A DNA stretch of 64,000 bases from Paracamarosporium sp. OC-R06-R3 (Eukaryota > Ascomycota > Dothideomycetes > Pleosporales > Didymosphaeriaceae). The stretch covers positions 124,001 through 188,000 of the forward strand of contig JACVRA010000024.1 in assembly GCA_019828545.1 (NCBI GenBank), in the 5' to 3' direction. Both the position numbers and the translations under genes were made by a program. The notes beneath the pieces are model-generated. The model worked only from the letters and a program-made list of their open reading frames with translations. It was not told the origin of the DNA and ran no database searches. Shown in pieces: positions 1-12,328 of this stretch (positions within the stretch are counted from its first letter, which is position 1; each line of letters opens with the position of its first letter).

Positions 1-640
1 GAAGAGCATGCTCATCTCTACTGAAACTAGTATCAGAATAGAATTTGGCTTCCAATCCATATTTGTGGACAGGGTAAGGAAGTGACAAACTTATTGAACC
101 CCTTGTTTGCCAATCCTTCGTCGTGGCCGAATCCGACTTGCTCCCTGGTCCTTTAGCGCTAGTCTGGATTCTTTGCAACGGCAGACCTAAGAACAACATG
201 AATCATCAGTACGTAAGCGGTGGCGTGTAGTTGAAACAACCGCCTATAAAGAAAGCTATATCGCACATCTTCTTTACATGAATTTTCCAAGCACGGCTCT
301 CTTGCCTTTCAACTCTGTATTCTAGTAGAACGATGCGATAGATGTTTAAAACATAATTACAGAACAATCCAGGTAACGAAGGCTAAGGTACATACTCTCA
401 TTGCTCGCTAGTCTCGCGTTGGAAGGACTTGGAAAATTGCGCCTTTTCTTGTACTAGAGGCACTATTTACTTGTTAAATATCTTTAGAAGTCGAACCAAA
501 CGGAACTGTCAGCTGTCATTACAAGCACAATCCAGGATAGGTGCATAGCGCCGCTGAATTTAGTCTACAATTCCTTCATAATCATGTCTATAACGTAGCG
601 CGACCTAACGTGATCTTGATAACGAACTCGTGTTTCTGTG
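1..640. other. Intergenic, left edge
   Basis: AT-rich sequence downstream of the App1-type gene. I see no open frame with family resemblance, no tRNA and no repeat structure. It presumably holds the 3' untranslated region of that gene and unassigned spacer. Confidence 0.5.
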
Positions 641-3600
641 CTATTTATTCCCATTACTTCCGCCCTTACTTCCCTGCTTTTTTTCCTTGTCCGTAACATC
701 CTTGATCAGTTTCTCCGCGACATCTACAATATCCCCTCCAATCCTCCAACTCCTCAATACAACGCCTTGTTCCCCAAGTACTTGTTCCGCCCTTGCCCAC
801 CTCTGCCGCCACAGTTGTTCCCTTTTATCAACCACTCGTCCAGCTTCGCCGTACCCATTGGCCCCTAGCGTCGATCCCGTATTTGTGCGATGCGGGAGCT
901 GGTGTGTCGCCGAAGTGGAAAAAGACTGGGTAACGGAAGCGTTGGGCCGCGTACTGGGGTGGGGTATGGGTGGTGCATGTTGCCATGCGGCATTGGCCTT
1001 GGTGCTGACGTAGCCGGCGGCTGCAGCTGGATAGGCTGTTATGCCGCGGCGGGGCGGAGGCGGCGGTGGAGGGATTTTTTTGGTGGCTGTTGTGTCTTGA
1101 CCCTCGGAGGAATCAGATGGAGCAGTGGTATTTGGGTTAAGGTATGAAGATGCTGTTGGGAGATTGTTGTAAACTGAATACAATTTGTCGCGAGCTACTG
1201 CAGCATAGCTCTGCTGGGACTGAAGGCTCGGTTTTGGAGCGATTGGTGGCTTTCGAGGGGCGGATGTAGTGCCTGCGACTGCGTTTGAGGTTTGTTGCGA
1301 TAGTGGGCTTGACTGGTGTACGTTAGAGGAAGGTTTACGAGGCTTAGGCGGAGGTGGCGTTTTCGAAGATGGCGGTTGTGTTGATGAGTCGTCTGAGGAG
1401 CTGCGTAAACCGATGGGTTTTCTTGGAGGTACTGGAACTGATTTTGCGCTTGCGACGGATGATACCGAGGCGCGGTGCTCCGCCGCTCTAGCTTGCGTAT
1501 CGGTGTTCGCTCGTCGAAGAGCGGGCACCGAATCCGACTCATCTTCTGATGAAAGGTCAATGAGATTTTGTATCGGTGGTGGTGATGTAGCTGGAGGGTC
1601 GGATCGTCGAGGGGGTAGCTGAGGCCGCGATTGCGGGTGGTCTTCTTCAAGTTGGGGGAATAACGGCCTGGACCTCTTTTCGTCTTGTTCTTCCATCTCA
1701 CGTAAAGAGGCTGCGATAGCCGCTTTGTATTCCGGATCGTCGTCTTCGGAGGACGCTTGCAACCTGCTTGACGAGTTCCTACTACCCTGCTGAGACGAGA
1801 ACGGCGACCTGCCACTAGGAATAGAATCCGTAGAAGGATCGAAAAATCCCCCGCCATCAGACGATGTGACATCTCGTATGAAAACCGCAATGACTCGTCC
1901 TGGATTCTCCAATACAAAATCAGTGTACACTTCTAGGTCAGCTTCGCCACTATCGCCAATCAAGATGAATTTCCTCTCAGGAAAGTCACGCGCAATCTTA
2001 TCAAGCGTACCCTTCTTTCTTTCCGCGACCGGCTCAAAGATGCCTTGCAGCATGCCACTGTACTGTTTCAAATGGAAAGACCCAGACGGCAGCCCGGCTA
2101 GCGAGAAATACTTTGAGATGACAGGGTACAATTGCCAAGGTGAATTGGAGACGTAATGGAACTTAACCCCCATCTCCGCCATCTTATTGTACCATTCGCG
2201 GACGCCCTCAATTGTGAGGTCACCTAATTCTCGAATGAATGCATTGCGAAAAATCTCGCGGGCTCCGCTGCTGATTGCAGAGTGCTTGATTGTGTCATCG
2301 ATGTCACTTATTACACTGATGCCTCGTGATTCTGTAATGATGACCTCTTCCGTCGCAGATAGCTTGTCAGATGCAAGAATACGAATATGAGTTGGTACAA
2401 AATCCAATGCTGCGCTTATGCTGAAGTGGCCTGATGGGTTTGTGTAAACTGTCCTTTGTTTCGAGATCTGGTCATTATAGAAGAAGACGCTAATCGGTGT
2501 GTTGGCCATAGGTATGGCGAGGAAGTGGCGTAGTCGTGCCATGAGGCGTGCGTGTGCTTCTGCAAGCTCAGAGGGACTCATATCAGCTGGCTGGTTCCAG
2601 GATGCTCGCTTTTGTAGCGGCGTGATGTTTTCCGCACTCTTTAGCGAACTACTCGATGTGCTGTGTGAGAGGTCGCGTACTCTTGGGTGCTCTCGTAAGC
2701 TATCTGCATCATCAGTGGGTTTTTCGCTATAGGCTCCTTTGGCTGCGGCTTCAGCTTCTTGCTCGCCTCTCCTTAATATTTCCTCGGCCTCCTTCGCAGT
2801 AAGTTGATCATCCCGTTGCGCTTGCCTAATCTGCGCTCGCTCACGATGAGTGAGGTGGCCAGGACTTGGCTCTCTACTGGTGCGTGGACTCTCAGAGGCG
2901 CTCGAAGGTTGTGTACCAGCGGGCGGGGCTTGAATTCCCACGAGTTGGCGCGCCAGTCCGATGAAAAGCCGCTGCTTCCTAGACATTTGCCCTTTATGCG
3001 GCGAATATATCCACCCTCTCACATCTACGTCCACGACGGCGTTGTCATCCTCGTAGTTGTTCCATTGCTGCTTCCAGAACTCTGCATCTCCGGCACCCGA
3101 AGAATCTCGCACATCGCGGCCATCGCCTGGCACTTCTTGGATCGTGCCCGGTTCTGCTTCAGGCTTCGTACGTCAGCAGGGTCCTTCACAACTGCCGAAG
3201 CGTCCTCACCTTTCTTTTAACGTGCTTTCGCGCATAGCTGGGAAACAAGATCATCTCTTCCTCGCCACTGCGTACAATGGCAGCGTCGGGAAAGCTCCCG
3301 GGCGTATCATCCTCATAGTCATAGGTTGCCTCGGACCGACTCCAGTTTGGCGCATACTGTTGCTGATACGTCTGTCGCAGCTCGTTTGCTGCCTTCAAGT
3401 AGCCTGCAAGCTTCCTCCTTCTTGCGCCGGGCTCCCGTGGCGCATAGCTGTCTTGGTAGCTCATCGCCTTGCCCCGAGGCTCTCCACTCGTCGAAGTCTT
3501 GGTCAGCTTCTGGCGTCGCAGCCCCGCTTCATGTTCGAGGTAATTGCTGCCTAAGAGCTTCCTGGTGTGGCCGCGCAGTCGCTGAAGAATGCCCGGTTTC

Positions 3601-3794
3601 CTGAGCTTGACCGCCTGCCTGTATACAATGTATTTGTATATGCGGGACTGCGCGCGGTGCTTGATGGAGGGCAGGGTTTCGTGGCGGAACTCGGACAGGT
3701 GAGCGCGTGCCCGCTGGCTCGTGTGCGGGAACAGGTAGCGAAGGAGGGACGAGGTTCCGTGTGCGGAGGGCTTGCGGCGAAGCGGTTTGGGCAT
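641..3794 (-). CDS. APP1: App1-type phosphatidate phosphatase (DUF2183)
   Basis: Two exons are inferred: 3794-3210 (195 codons) and 3163-641 (839 residues plus stop), about 1034 aa. The join keeps frame over a 46-nt intron (3164-3209) with donor GTGAGG, a CTGAC branch site and an AAG acceptor. The ATG at 3794 is the first of the open frame. The N-terminal half is basic; a helical region follows. The conserved catalytic domain contains the haloacid-dehalogenase-like motif DIDDT near residue 480, and further on a GDSGEAD segment, both typical of yeast App1. The C-terminal third is rich in Pro/Ser with several poly-proline runs, which in yeast App1 bind SH3 proteins of cortical actin patches. 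Known role of the family: Mg-dependent dephosphorylation of phosphatidate to diacylglycerol at endocytic actin patches. The family call is firm; the exact intron edges are less so. Confidence 0.88.
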
Positions 3795-4070
3795 CCAGTT
3801 GGATGGTTGGGGCGAGGCCTGATATCGCGGGAGAATCAGGAAACACGGGACGCAGATCTACTGCTTGAAAGTTCGAGGTCGCATTTAGCACAACGTCATT
3901 TCCATGTTCACTGCGCACGGTCCGCTCAGCTCCACCGCAAATCATGGACTGTTCCGTAAATAGCATTAGAATCAACAACGCTTTGCAAACAGCGGACTAC
4001 ATAGAACTTGCATCCCTTGCTGGACCGCTTGCTCCTCGATTCGCTGGACTGACTCTTGCGCATCGGCGGC

Positions 4071-5120
4071 TCAGATAGCTTCGAGTGCTTTCCTTGCGCC
4101 TGCTCCGTCCCTCTCCAAAGCCTGCAGCATTTCCTCCCAGACTCGCAATTTCAGTCTTTTGTTCTCCTCTCCTATCAGAGTCGGTGCAACAGGCATAATG
4201 GTGTCGTACTTCCAGAATCTACCATGCAGCATTTCGCCCTGAGTTGTCCCACTCAGTATCGAGTTCGCACCCACTTCCGGAGTATGAAAGAACAGATAAC
4301 CCAGGATGAAAGATATTATGGCTGTGATGGTCGGATAGCGAGACATGTAATCGCGGCCAATATTACTAGTGACCGGACCAGGGCAGACGGATGTAATGAT
4401 AACATCCCTGGAAGACACTTGGCTGGCTAGCTCGGTCATCGCAAACATCTGAAAAAGCTTGGTGGTACCATACTGACGCCAGGCGTTGAATTGCTTGGGT
4501 TCATTGTAATACTCAATAATGCTGGGCTGCTGCTGAATCTCCTTAGTCACAATGGCGAACTGGTGCGCACCGGAATTGACGAATTCGAGGACTGGGATCT
4601 TGGCTGAAGAACGGTTCGATGCTTTCAGCTTTGGTAAAAGTAGGATGGCAATCAAGGTGGACGACAGTGAGTTGACCTGAAGATCCTCCTCCCAACCATA
4701 TCGGGTGGTTCCATGTTCGGCCCTGTGGATACCAGCATTGAGTACAACGACATCAAGGTGATCTAGTTGGTTGGCTTTCTGGGCAAAAGCGACGATGCTG
4801 TCGTACGAGTCCATGTCCAGCTCCCATACTTCCAACTGGGCCGTGCTACTAAGGCGAGCGTTAATGTTCGCCTTAGCCACCTCGCCCTTGTCAGGATCTC
4901 GAGCGGTAAGTATTACTTTGGAAGCACCCAACGCGCAGAATTTAGCAGCGGCTTCCTGTCCGATACCTGACGATGCGCCAGTGACGATAACGTTTCGGCC
5001 TTCATAGGACTCGTCGGTGGGTTGTGGCGGTGCAATCCACCTGTGTCTAAAAGCTCGCACGAAGCCGGCCGTTTTCGTATTGTCATGAGGGGAAGGATTG
5101 AGAAACCGAGAAAGATCCAT
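4071..5120 (-). CDS. Short-chain dehydrogenase/reductase
   Basis: Uninterrupted frame of 349 aa starting at the ATG ending at 5120. The classical SDR fold is visible: cofactor motif TGASSGIG at residues 47-54, LNAGI in the NAG position, a catalytic-Ser segment (NSGAHQ) and the YxxxK pair in YGTTK. The glycine pattern and length fit the retinol-dehydrogenase/WW-oxidoreductase-like branch that fungi carry in many copies. A hydrophobic stretch (TAIISFILGYLFF) near residue 275 may associate with a membrane. It should be an NAD(P)-dependent oxidoreductase; the substrate cannot be read from the sequence. It is divergent from LSM1, with about 700 bp between start codons, and shares no obvious pathway with its neighbours. 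Confidence 0.88.
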   Translation of the reverse strand: MDLSRFLNPSPHDNTKTAGFVRAFRHRWIAPPQPTDESYEGRNVIVTGASSGIGQEAAAKFCALGASKVILTARDPDKGEVAKANINARLSSTAQLEVWELDMDSYDSIVAFAQKANQLDHLDVVVLNAGIHRAEHGTTRYGWEEDLQVNSLSSTLIAILLLPKLKASNRSSAKIPVLEFVNSGAHQFAIVTKEIQQQPSIIEYYNEPKQFNAWRQYGTTKLFQMFAMTELASQVSSRDVIITSVCPGPVTSNIGRDYMSRYPTITAIISFILGYLFFHTPEVGANSILSGTTQGEMLHGRFWKYDTIMPVAPTLIGEENKRLKLRVWEEMLQALERDGAGARKALEAI

Positions 5121-5829
5121 AATGCCGAGCTACCGACGCGGTAGGATTTCAAAGTACGTATACGGTTTTCGAACCAATGTAAATCTCAGTGGTCTACAAA
5201 GCGGAGTTTCCCACGGGGTAGAGCAAGGGCATGGCCAATGTGGTCGATGAGGGGTTAGATACACTGTAGTCTGGGAGGCAGTGAGGAAAAGCGCTTGGTC
5301 TGCGCGGGGCGTGCGTCAGAACTCAAGGCACGAAGTCTTAGTGGTATGGGAAACACGAGTTGATGAATGCTGCACGTAGACTGGTGATGGAGTCACGATT
5401 CCGATGGTGCCGTCCTGAGGTGCCTACCTGTGACGTACCACGCATCTAGGGCTAGGCTAGCTTGGTGAGGTCGACTCCGCGCAGACGGCCGAAAGTCTGT
5501 GAAGAATTCTTTCCATTGCAGGCTACACCGAACGGGAACCGGGATGCCAATACGTAACGGTCAATTCACCTAGGCGTGTCGGCGGGGATAGAAGGACATA
5601 CGAATGTTCCTCTGGACGTGGTGATGGTGCTAGTGGCTCGATTAGTCAGTTCTTGGCATTTGGTCGCAACGGCGTCGAGCAAGCACAGCAGCCAGAAGGG
5701 AGTCCCGAAAGAAAAGGCAGGCGAATTTTTGGACGTCTCGCCATGCTGGCTCCATCGTCGCCTACCTCACGACTACGCTGACCTCCCTCCGCCTATACGT
5801 CCGCCTGCGACTTCGGAGAGCCGCCCACC
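5121..5829. other. Divergent intergenic region SDR/LSM1
   Basis: Shared upstream region of the SDR gene (leftward) and LSM1 (rightward). A pyrimidine-rich leader precedes the LSM1 ATG, which sits in a strong start context (CCCACCATG). I found no convincing TATA box and no additional gene. Confidence 0.5.
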
Positions 5830-6684
5830 ATGTCCTACGATCCAAATTTCCCGCAGGGTGGCCCCGCAGGAGGAGCCCAGCCAAACATGAACATAAGCTT
5901 CAACCAGATGTTGCAGCGCTCGCAACAAGAGCAGAGGCAGCAGGACCCCCGGGCTGAAGCCCCCGGCCACCCTCCACAAGCCATTGGTGCGATTCGGCCT
6001 GCCCAATTCTTTTGCGAGGCACTATGTTGACGCGTGCATCAGGTTACGGAGGAGTATACAATGCAACACCACCGCCTCAGCAGCTGCCACCAAACGCCTT
6101 AGGCGGAGCGCGCGTGCCGTCCACCCAACCGATACTGCCCGTCGATCTTCCCCCACAAGCCTTTCTGACATCGTCGATGCTCCTGGACATGGTCGACAGT
6201 ACGCACATCTACACAGCTTGCATGCCGCGATGAAATTGACACCAGGCAGAAAAGGTTGATGTGCTACTTCGAGACGAGAAGGAATACATAGGCATTCTAC
6301 GTTCATACGATCAATTCGGTGCGTCGACCGCGTCTTCGAGTTTGCCAAACATTAACAGAAGCAGCAAATCTTGTCCTCACGGAATGCTCCGAACGGATAG
6401 CTGCCCGTAACCCCGAAGCATCGGCCGAGTCTCCAGCGCCAAAATGGCTGATCTGCGACGTCAAGCTCCCCGGCCTCATGACAATACGCGGTGAAAACGT
6501 GACTATTTGCGCAACCGTCGACCTAGACAGAGAAGACGAGCCTAAAGGTGTGAAGTTCGCCCCCGAAGAAGAAGTGAGGGAGTTGGCAAACGCTCAAAGA
6601 AACGAAAAGAAGGCAGCGGATGCACGCAAGGCGAAGTCTTTCAAGGCGGCAGGCATCGAAGCCGGGTTCGGCATGGCAGCATAG
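5830..6684 (+). CDS. LSM1: LSM1, Sm-like mRNA-decay protein
   Basis: Four exons rebuilt by splice sites and family continuity: 5830-5986, 6043-6198, 6250-6318 and 6365-6684 (702 nt, 233 aa). The three introns are 46-56 nt, GT-AG. Joining them restores the Sm1 motif across two junctions: MLLDMVDKK, then LLRDEKEYIGILRSYDQF, then ANLVL. The Sm2 motif appears as IRGENV. LSM1 is the subunit that defines the cytoplasmic Lsm1-7 ring, which binds oligoadenylated 3' ends and promotes decapping by Dcp2 in P-bodies. The N-terminal Pro/Gln-rich extension of about 95 residues and an insertion between Sm1 and Sm2 make it longer than yeast LSM1. The basic, Ala-rich C-terminal tail resembles other fungal LSM1 proteins. 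No single unspliced frame shows the gene. Confidence 0.93.
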
Positions 6685-8149
6685 GAGACGTGTTACGAGT
6701 AATAGAAAAGCACGAATTGATGATATCGATTGCAGATCAGGGGCTGACTTCTGTATGAAATGAATAAGGCCAGAATACCGAATACACTAGGACATTGACG
6801 TCCACATTGTATGCTAACGCGTACATCTCTCGTTGACCAGACGGTCCATACCATAGCATATCCGCTTAGCAAGTTATGTTCATTGTGTCAAGTTAGTTGC
6901 CGTTTTGAAGCCACGAGCAAAAGATACCCACGCCGCGTTCGGGTTGGTATGCGAGCTACAAGACGCTACAGAACATTGACAGTCAGGCCAATTTTGAAAT
7001 TGTGTTCGAGCAATCAGATGCAGTTATGTGACGCTTTCAGGGCCGCATAAGGGCTCCTGACGTGCGCTTAGTTGCAGACTCTAGACACACATACGTTGTC
7101 ATCTTGCCAGGCTCCATATTCCCTGCCAATGGGTGCGAGTTGGGAAGATGTCCCACCACGTGGCAAGACTGACTCAAGATGGCAGGGATCACGCGTTGGA
7201 GGAATGATGGTAGAATTTGGTACGGCTAGGATGATGGCAGGAACTAACCGCCTAGCTTCCGCATGTTGAATCTGTCTTATCTTAACCTCTGCTGGTCCAC
7301 AACAGTTGAAAATCACATGTCGTCTTCGACAATGACAGCAGTATATTGTTCGACAGAGCCCGTCGACGCCACATCTTTGCCAATGTCTTATATTGAAAGC
7401 GGCTTCACGATCTTGGTTGGCACCTTGCGTATCCAACATCGTGCCCCACATAAAGGGCCTAGGGCGTGTCCTCCTGCCCTTGAAGTTCTACGCAATCGTA
7501 CGATACACAGCATCTTTGAACTTTAACGAAGAATCACAGAAGTGTGCGGCGAAGGCTGAAAAAAGAGGACTGCAATAACTCAGGATGCACTTTCCTAGGG
7601 GTTGAGCAACATACTAAGAAATATCGAGTGAAGTATCACCCATACATGGGTATAAACGTTTACATTCGTGAGCCTCGTACCACCACTGCAAACCATCCGG
7701 AGTACGAGAACGAAAGAGGGTGACAGTGATACTCAATAGGGGACGACAGGCTCCAGAATTACAGGGTACCGAATATTGGATTTCAGCCACCAGACACGCA
7801 CCAGAGCCCTTTGTACAACAATCAGCCCAGCGCTACTGATGTAACTAAGCTGTAGCATCGTCTTCGACTCTCGATTATCTTCCACTTCACACCCTTCTCA
7901 AGGACACGGAAAATTGTCTTTCGACGCTCGTCCTGTGGCGATGTTTCTCTAGCGGTGCGAAAAGATTAAGTTGGTTTTTCGTGGTCGCAATCCGCGCGTG
8001 TCTTCTCAGAGGCCGCGTCGACTTCATGTCTCTTGCCGTACGGACACTCAGGCCTACTCAGCGCAAAACTGATACTTCTCGCTCCAGGCTGCGCCACAGA
8101 GCGAAGACGTGAGAGGTATCCTCCCGTATCTGTTCATCTTCTCCTCGGT
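6685..8149. other. Intergenic region downstream of LSM1
   Basis: Between the convergent LSM1 gene and the small gene at 8150-8722. Open frames up to about 127 codons exist on both strands, but none shows a recognisable motif or joins sensibly to another. I see no tRNA or repeat. Confidence 0.45.
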
Positions 8150-8722
8150 CTATACATCGCGAATGGGGTCATAAGGTCGCGTTTCACTCGGCGAGGACTC
8201 GGATCTTTGGGGACTTTGCGATTGCTGCGTGCTACTTTCGGCTTGGGTCTGCGATCCAGAAGTCGAACCTCCCATCCCGGAAATCATGCTACCTTCGGCT
8301 AAGCGTTCAATATTATTAGCTACGTTCGCCTGCATGCGCATATGCAAGCGACAGCTCAACACATATAAAGGCGGGGATACGCACGACGTACCGTACTTTC
8401 GCTGGATGTCCCGCAAGAGTTGCGAAACTCTCCACTTCAATATAATCATCTCCACCGGTGGTATGCCCTCCGCAGTCAATCGACCGTTGATGCGCTGCAA
8501 CATCAAGTCTTTTTCGTTGGCGGGGATAAGAATCCATCTTGTCCAGTCTGGATGCGCTTCGGAAAGTTGCTTAGCTTCATCCTTGGTTATGAACTTTCGC
8601 CAGTCAGCTCACCACACAATTATTCGTGCTGGAAGACTCACATAAAACCGATCCCACTGCTCTTTAGAATGTGCTGCTGCTGCACGAGCTTCGTTTACGG
8701 TTGCGTTTATCCGAATACTCAT
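8150..8722 (-). CDS. Small spliced hypothetical protein
   Basis: I infer three exons: 8722-8642, 8593-8392 and 8319-8150 (453 nt, 150 aa). Intron 1 (8594-8641, 48 nt) has GTGAGT, a GCTGAC branch site and an AAG acceptor. Intron 2 (8320-8391, 72 nt) has GTACGT and a TAG acceptor. Reading straight through the second intron also stays open, so that join is less certain. The product starts MSIRINATVNEAR, has a charged helical core of about 90 residues containing KDEAKQLSEAHPDW and VEMIILKWRVSQL, and ends in a Ser/Gln/Glu-rich tail of low complexity. There is no signal peptide or transmembrane segment. I do not recognise the family. The codon-like character and clean splice sites support a real gene. 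Confidence 0.55.
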
Positions 8723-11700
8723 CTTCGATAAGACGACGCTGAACTCCGCACCGGCTCTAGGAAAAAGGACGACCAGGCTCTGGAATTATGGGGCGCGTGA
8801 GGTTTTAGGGCACAGCGGTCTCCCCGCTTGCGCCTAAGCTCTTGGCGAAATTATTTCTTTTTTGCTGAGGCTGAGGTGAGTGGAACACTGACGCTGCTCG
8901 GGCCTCGAAGGAATCGGAATCGGCGGTGGCTGAAGGGTGTGCGTGCGTTACAAGCTAAAGGCATCATTGGTAGTGGACGTGAAGGTAAGATTGTTTATGC
9001 CCTCTCGTTTATTGATTGTCGGATTCTCATGCAAATTGATACCTTCCCTATCACGCTAATTTGACAGTGAATAGTTCACCGAACGAGTTCGGCTGTCAGT
9101 ATCTACTAGGAAAAGATGCTGTGCCAACAACATGAGCCGCCAGCACGGACATCGGGACCCCCGGCGTTATCCTAAGGAATCATGGAGATGCTTTTTCATG
9201 TCTTTTCAATAGACCTTCCGGTGGCACAAATATTCTTGTAGTCAACCACCTTTACACTAGCTGGTTCTAAGTTCAGCAAGACGCAGTAGTCTCTGACCTG
9301 TGGAATGGCTCCTCGGCCATTTTCAGGCACGAGATGGATTTCACAACGCAGATGAGATTATCGACCCTTACAAGGTCTTCAATATAGCCATGGATTAACC
9401 TCCTCTGGCTTCAACATCGCTATGGCGTCGATCAGCCGTCTTACGCGGTCTGGCGAGCAGCAATCCTTTCCCTCATTTCCGCGTTCATCCGGCTACGGCC
9501 ACGGGCCGAGCCAACGCTCGCGGCACGTATAGTGTACCGATATCGCGGGCTGGGGCTACCTGGGCATGATCTGACAGGAGAAGGTCACACAAAGCTTTCT
9601 TTTCTTCGATCTGTTTCAATGCAGCTTCTCCTTTCGCTCTCGGACCTCCATTTGCAGAACTTGCCAGTGCATTTACAAGCCGAAGTTTGGGTCTATTACC
9701 TACCTGAAGGGTACGGGCATGCGTGTATGCACTTCGGCAACTAGTGTATATCGCAGCATGACCTTGGACGTCAGGTATCTGTTGCCTTCTGGTATTACGT
9801 CAGGCGTCCGAGGAAAGTCAATGCTTCGCGAGCTCAAGTACAAACGTCTGCGATCCTTGAGTGACTGCGAAGGATGTGTCTTTCCCGTGTACTCGGGACG
9901 TCCAGAGGCCACAGCGACCCAGGGGAGGCGATCCTGTAGCCACGAGATCAACGCGGCCATGTGTGTCAACTTCTGGCCGTGGCAGTCCTTGCGATGGGGT
10001 GGAAGTTAGGATCCGGGTATCATCTCACATGGCGGGGACTAAAGACGACCACATGCGAGATGGAGTTTCACGACGTCAACGATGCGCGATTTGCACAGGA
10101 GGCGCATGGCCCAAGCAGCCATGGCAGCAGTGCGACAGGTCGATATGGAGTAGCCTGCACCAGTATTGCTTCTGGAAGGCCTTGCGTTCTAAAAGTTAGG
10201 GCCGCAGCATGGAGACCAACTGGGCTGTATTTGCAGCCTCGCATGGCACTTGATAGCGGCATGCATGCCAGAAGAGGTCAGCTGCGTTAGTTGCCTCGCT
10301 TTTGCCTCCCTTGCGTCGTACCAAGGGCAACCTCATGCTCACACTCTGCTAACAATAGGCTGTGCACATGGCCACCGCGATAGCACGGAGCAGGTGAACC
10401 TAGCCAGGCAACTGGGTTTTCGAAAAAGTCCAGAAGACCGGATTTGCAATACAGCGACTGGTTCGCAAGCCGGGGCATGTGTTCGTGGTCAGAGCGTGGC
10501 GGTTTGTACACCGCCAGGCACGGGCGTCTCGAATGGGGTAGCATGTCGTAAAACCACGGTGTTCTTGGGGTTACACCGAGCTGCGTTGGGATCTATGCGC
10601 ATGAAGGGATTATAGGGACGGCAAAGTTGATGTATTGAGTTCTGCCCAGGTGAAAGAGGCGTTGCGGCGCGGTAGATCATCATGGGCATAAGTGAGACGG
10701 TTATTGGTGGGCATCGTTGTCTCTCCTCTTTGGGCTACCCCTTTATGCGCACGCAATGTTTAACGTTCTGCGATATTGGGAATGATATCACAGCTATCGC
10801 TGACGCCGCGTAGGTACGTTGTATTGGAGAGGGTATCCATTCCTGAGACCAAAGGTGTTCTTCCCGGAGAAGCCCGCTGGTTTTGCACCATTTTGTTTTT
10901 CTCCCTTCTTCCACGTTTATCGGTCTCATGAAGCCTGGCTCCTCTCGCTGATCGCCGAGGTTTCATTCTGCAGGAACCCGCGATTTCTCCGCAACTATCC
11001 GCTTATACGTTTCGCCACTCGGAATTTCGCCGTCATGTGGAGCCCTCGGAGCAAATAAATCATCCGAAAGGACCTTCCCTATTTATGAAAACATGCATAT
11101 GCTTCTGTAATTGAGCTCTGAGGCACGGGCACGGCTCATGTCCACCCTAAAGAAACGATAACGGACAATATCAGGAGATCCCGCAACGTCATACTGATCG
11201 ATAGCTGTAAGCTTACTGTCTGCGTCAGTGCGGTGATCTTGCCACTGCTGCCGTAGAATACGTGTGAAGATGGAGCAAGATGACGAACGAATGTTAGAGC
11301 GAGGCTGAGGCCGATGCTCACATCTCGGTCCGAGTTTTACTTCTTAGTCTTGCCGATAGTGATGAGTTCCGTATTTGGAATCATGATTTGTGTCGGATGT
11401 CGCGTATTTTATCTTCTTGCCCATGGATGTGTTTGCTTTTTTTCCTCCAAGCAGTATGATTTCTCTGGGTCCGAATCCAGATTCGTCTTCACTTCAGTAA
11501 CAAGCAATATGATCAAAGGATGCCACACGCCATAGTCCCAGCTAGCTGCGTTATTCAGTGCAAACGACTCTGGCGAAGTGGTTCATACCTATCTCCAAAG
11601 ACAAAGCATGTGTTTCCCCCGTTCATCCCCATGACTTTAGTACAATTTTAATGTTATCCTTTATGAAAAGCTCCATGTAAACATTAATTTACTAGGTAAA

Positions 11701-12328
11701 ACACGAGACCTATATCACTCAACTCACACGACTCAGATCTACCATGTTACTTCCTTTGGTCAACATACTGCTTGATCATCTTCGAACATACACTCATTGA
11801 TAAGCCACGCCAACATATTACCATCCTAGATGCAGACAACACAACCCAGCAGCGTACTCTCTCCATGCCATAGCCCTGTCTCAATGCTTCTTCTTTCCCA
11901 TACGTCTCTCATGCACATTCATATTCGAAAGCTCGCAATTTAGCTCGCATTCCTAACTTCCACTCAACAGAGAGGTCCTTGTACACCATCAAGCCTCCAC
12001 ATCTCCCGAACACTACGTCATATACTGAGCTGGTGGATAGTCTGCCCTCTGCAGTAGCAATATGCAGAAGCGATTAGCATGTGGGACATCTTCCTTGGTC
12101 ATGTTCCCATTACTGTGATATAGTGATATAGTACATAGTAATTATTCCAAAGCGAATGATGGCCACACGTTCACAGTTGCGCTCGTCACCCCACAAAATT
12201 ACAGACAATGGAGCGCCATCCCTAGACCGTACGATGACACCTCATCCGTGGGGCAACGCACTGGCAGCCTTATCCCCAACGCCAGATAATCTTGATGTTC
12301 TACGCACACGTTCATTTGTCATCGCTGC
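8723..12328. other. Gene-poor 3.6-kb stretch
   Basis: The longest gene-free stretch of the window. Open frames reach about 120 codons on both strands, without motifs, conserved splice-site chains or transposase/reverse-transcriptase resemblance. Base composition is not strongly AT-rich until about 11.6 kb, so it does not look like a repeat destroyed by repeat-induced point mutation. It may hold long untranslated regions, noncoding RNAs or old decayed sequence; nothing can be assigned. Confidence 0.4.

Noticed and set aside
5150..5240. tRNA candidate based on a GGTTCGAAAACC-like B box
   Set aside because: No matching A box or acceptor stem upstream on the minus strand.
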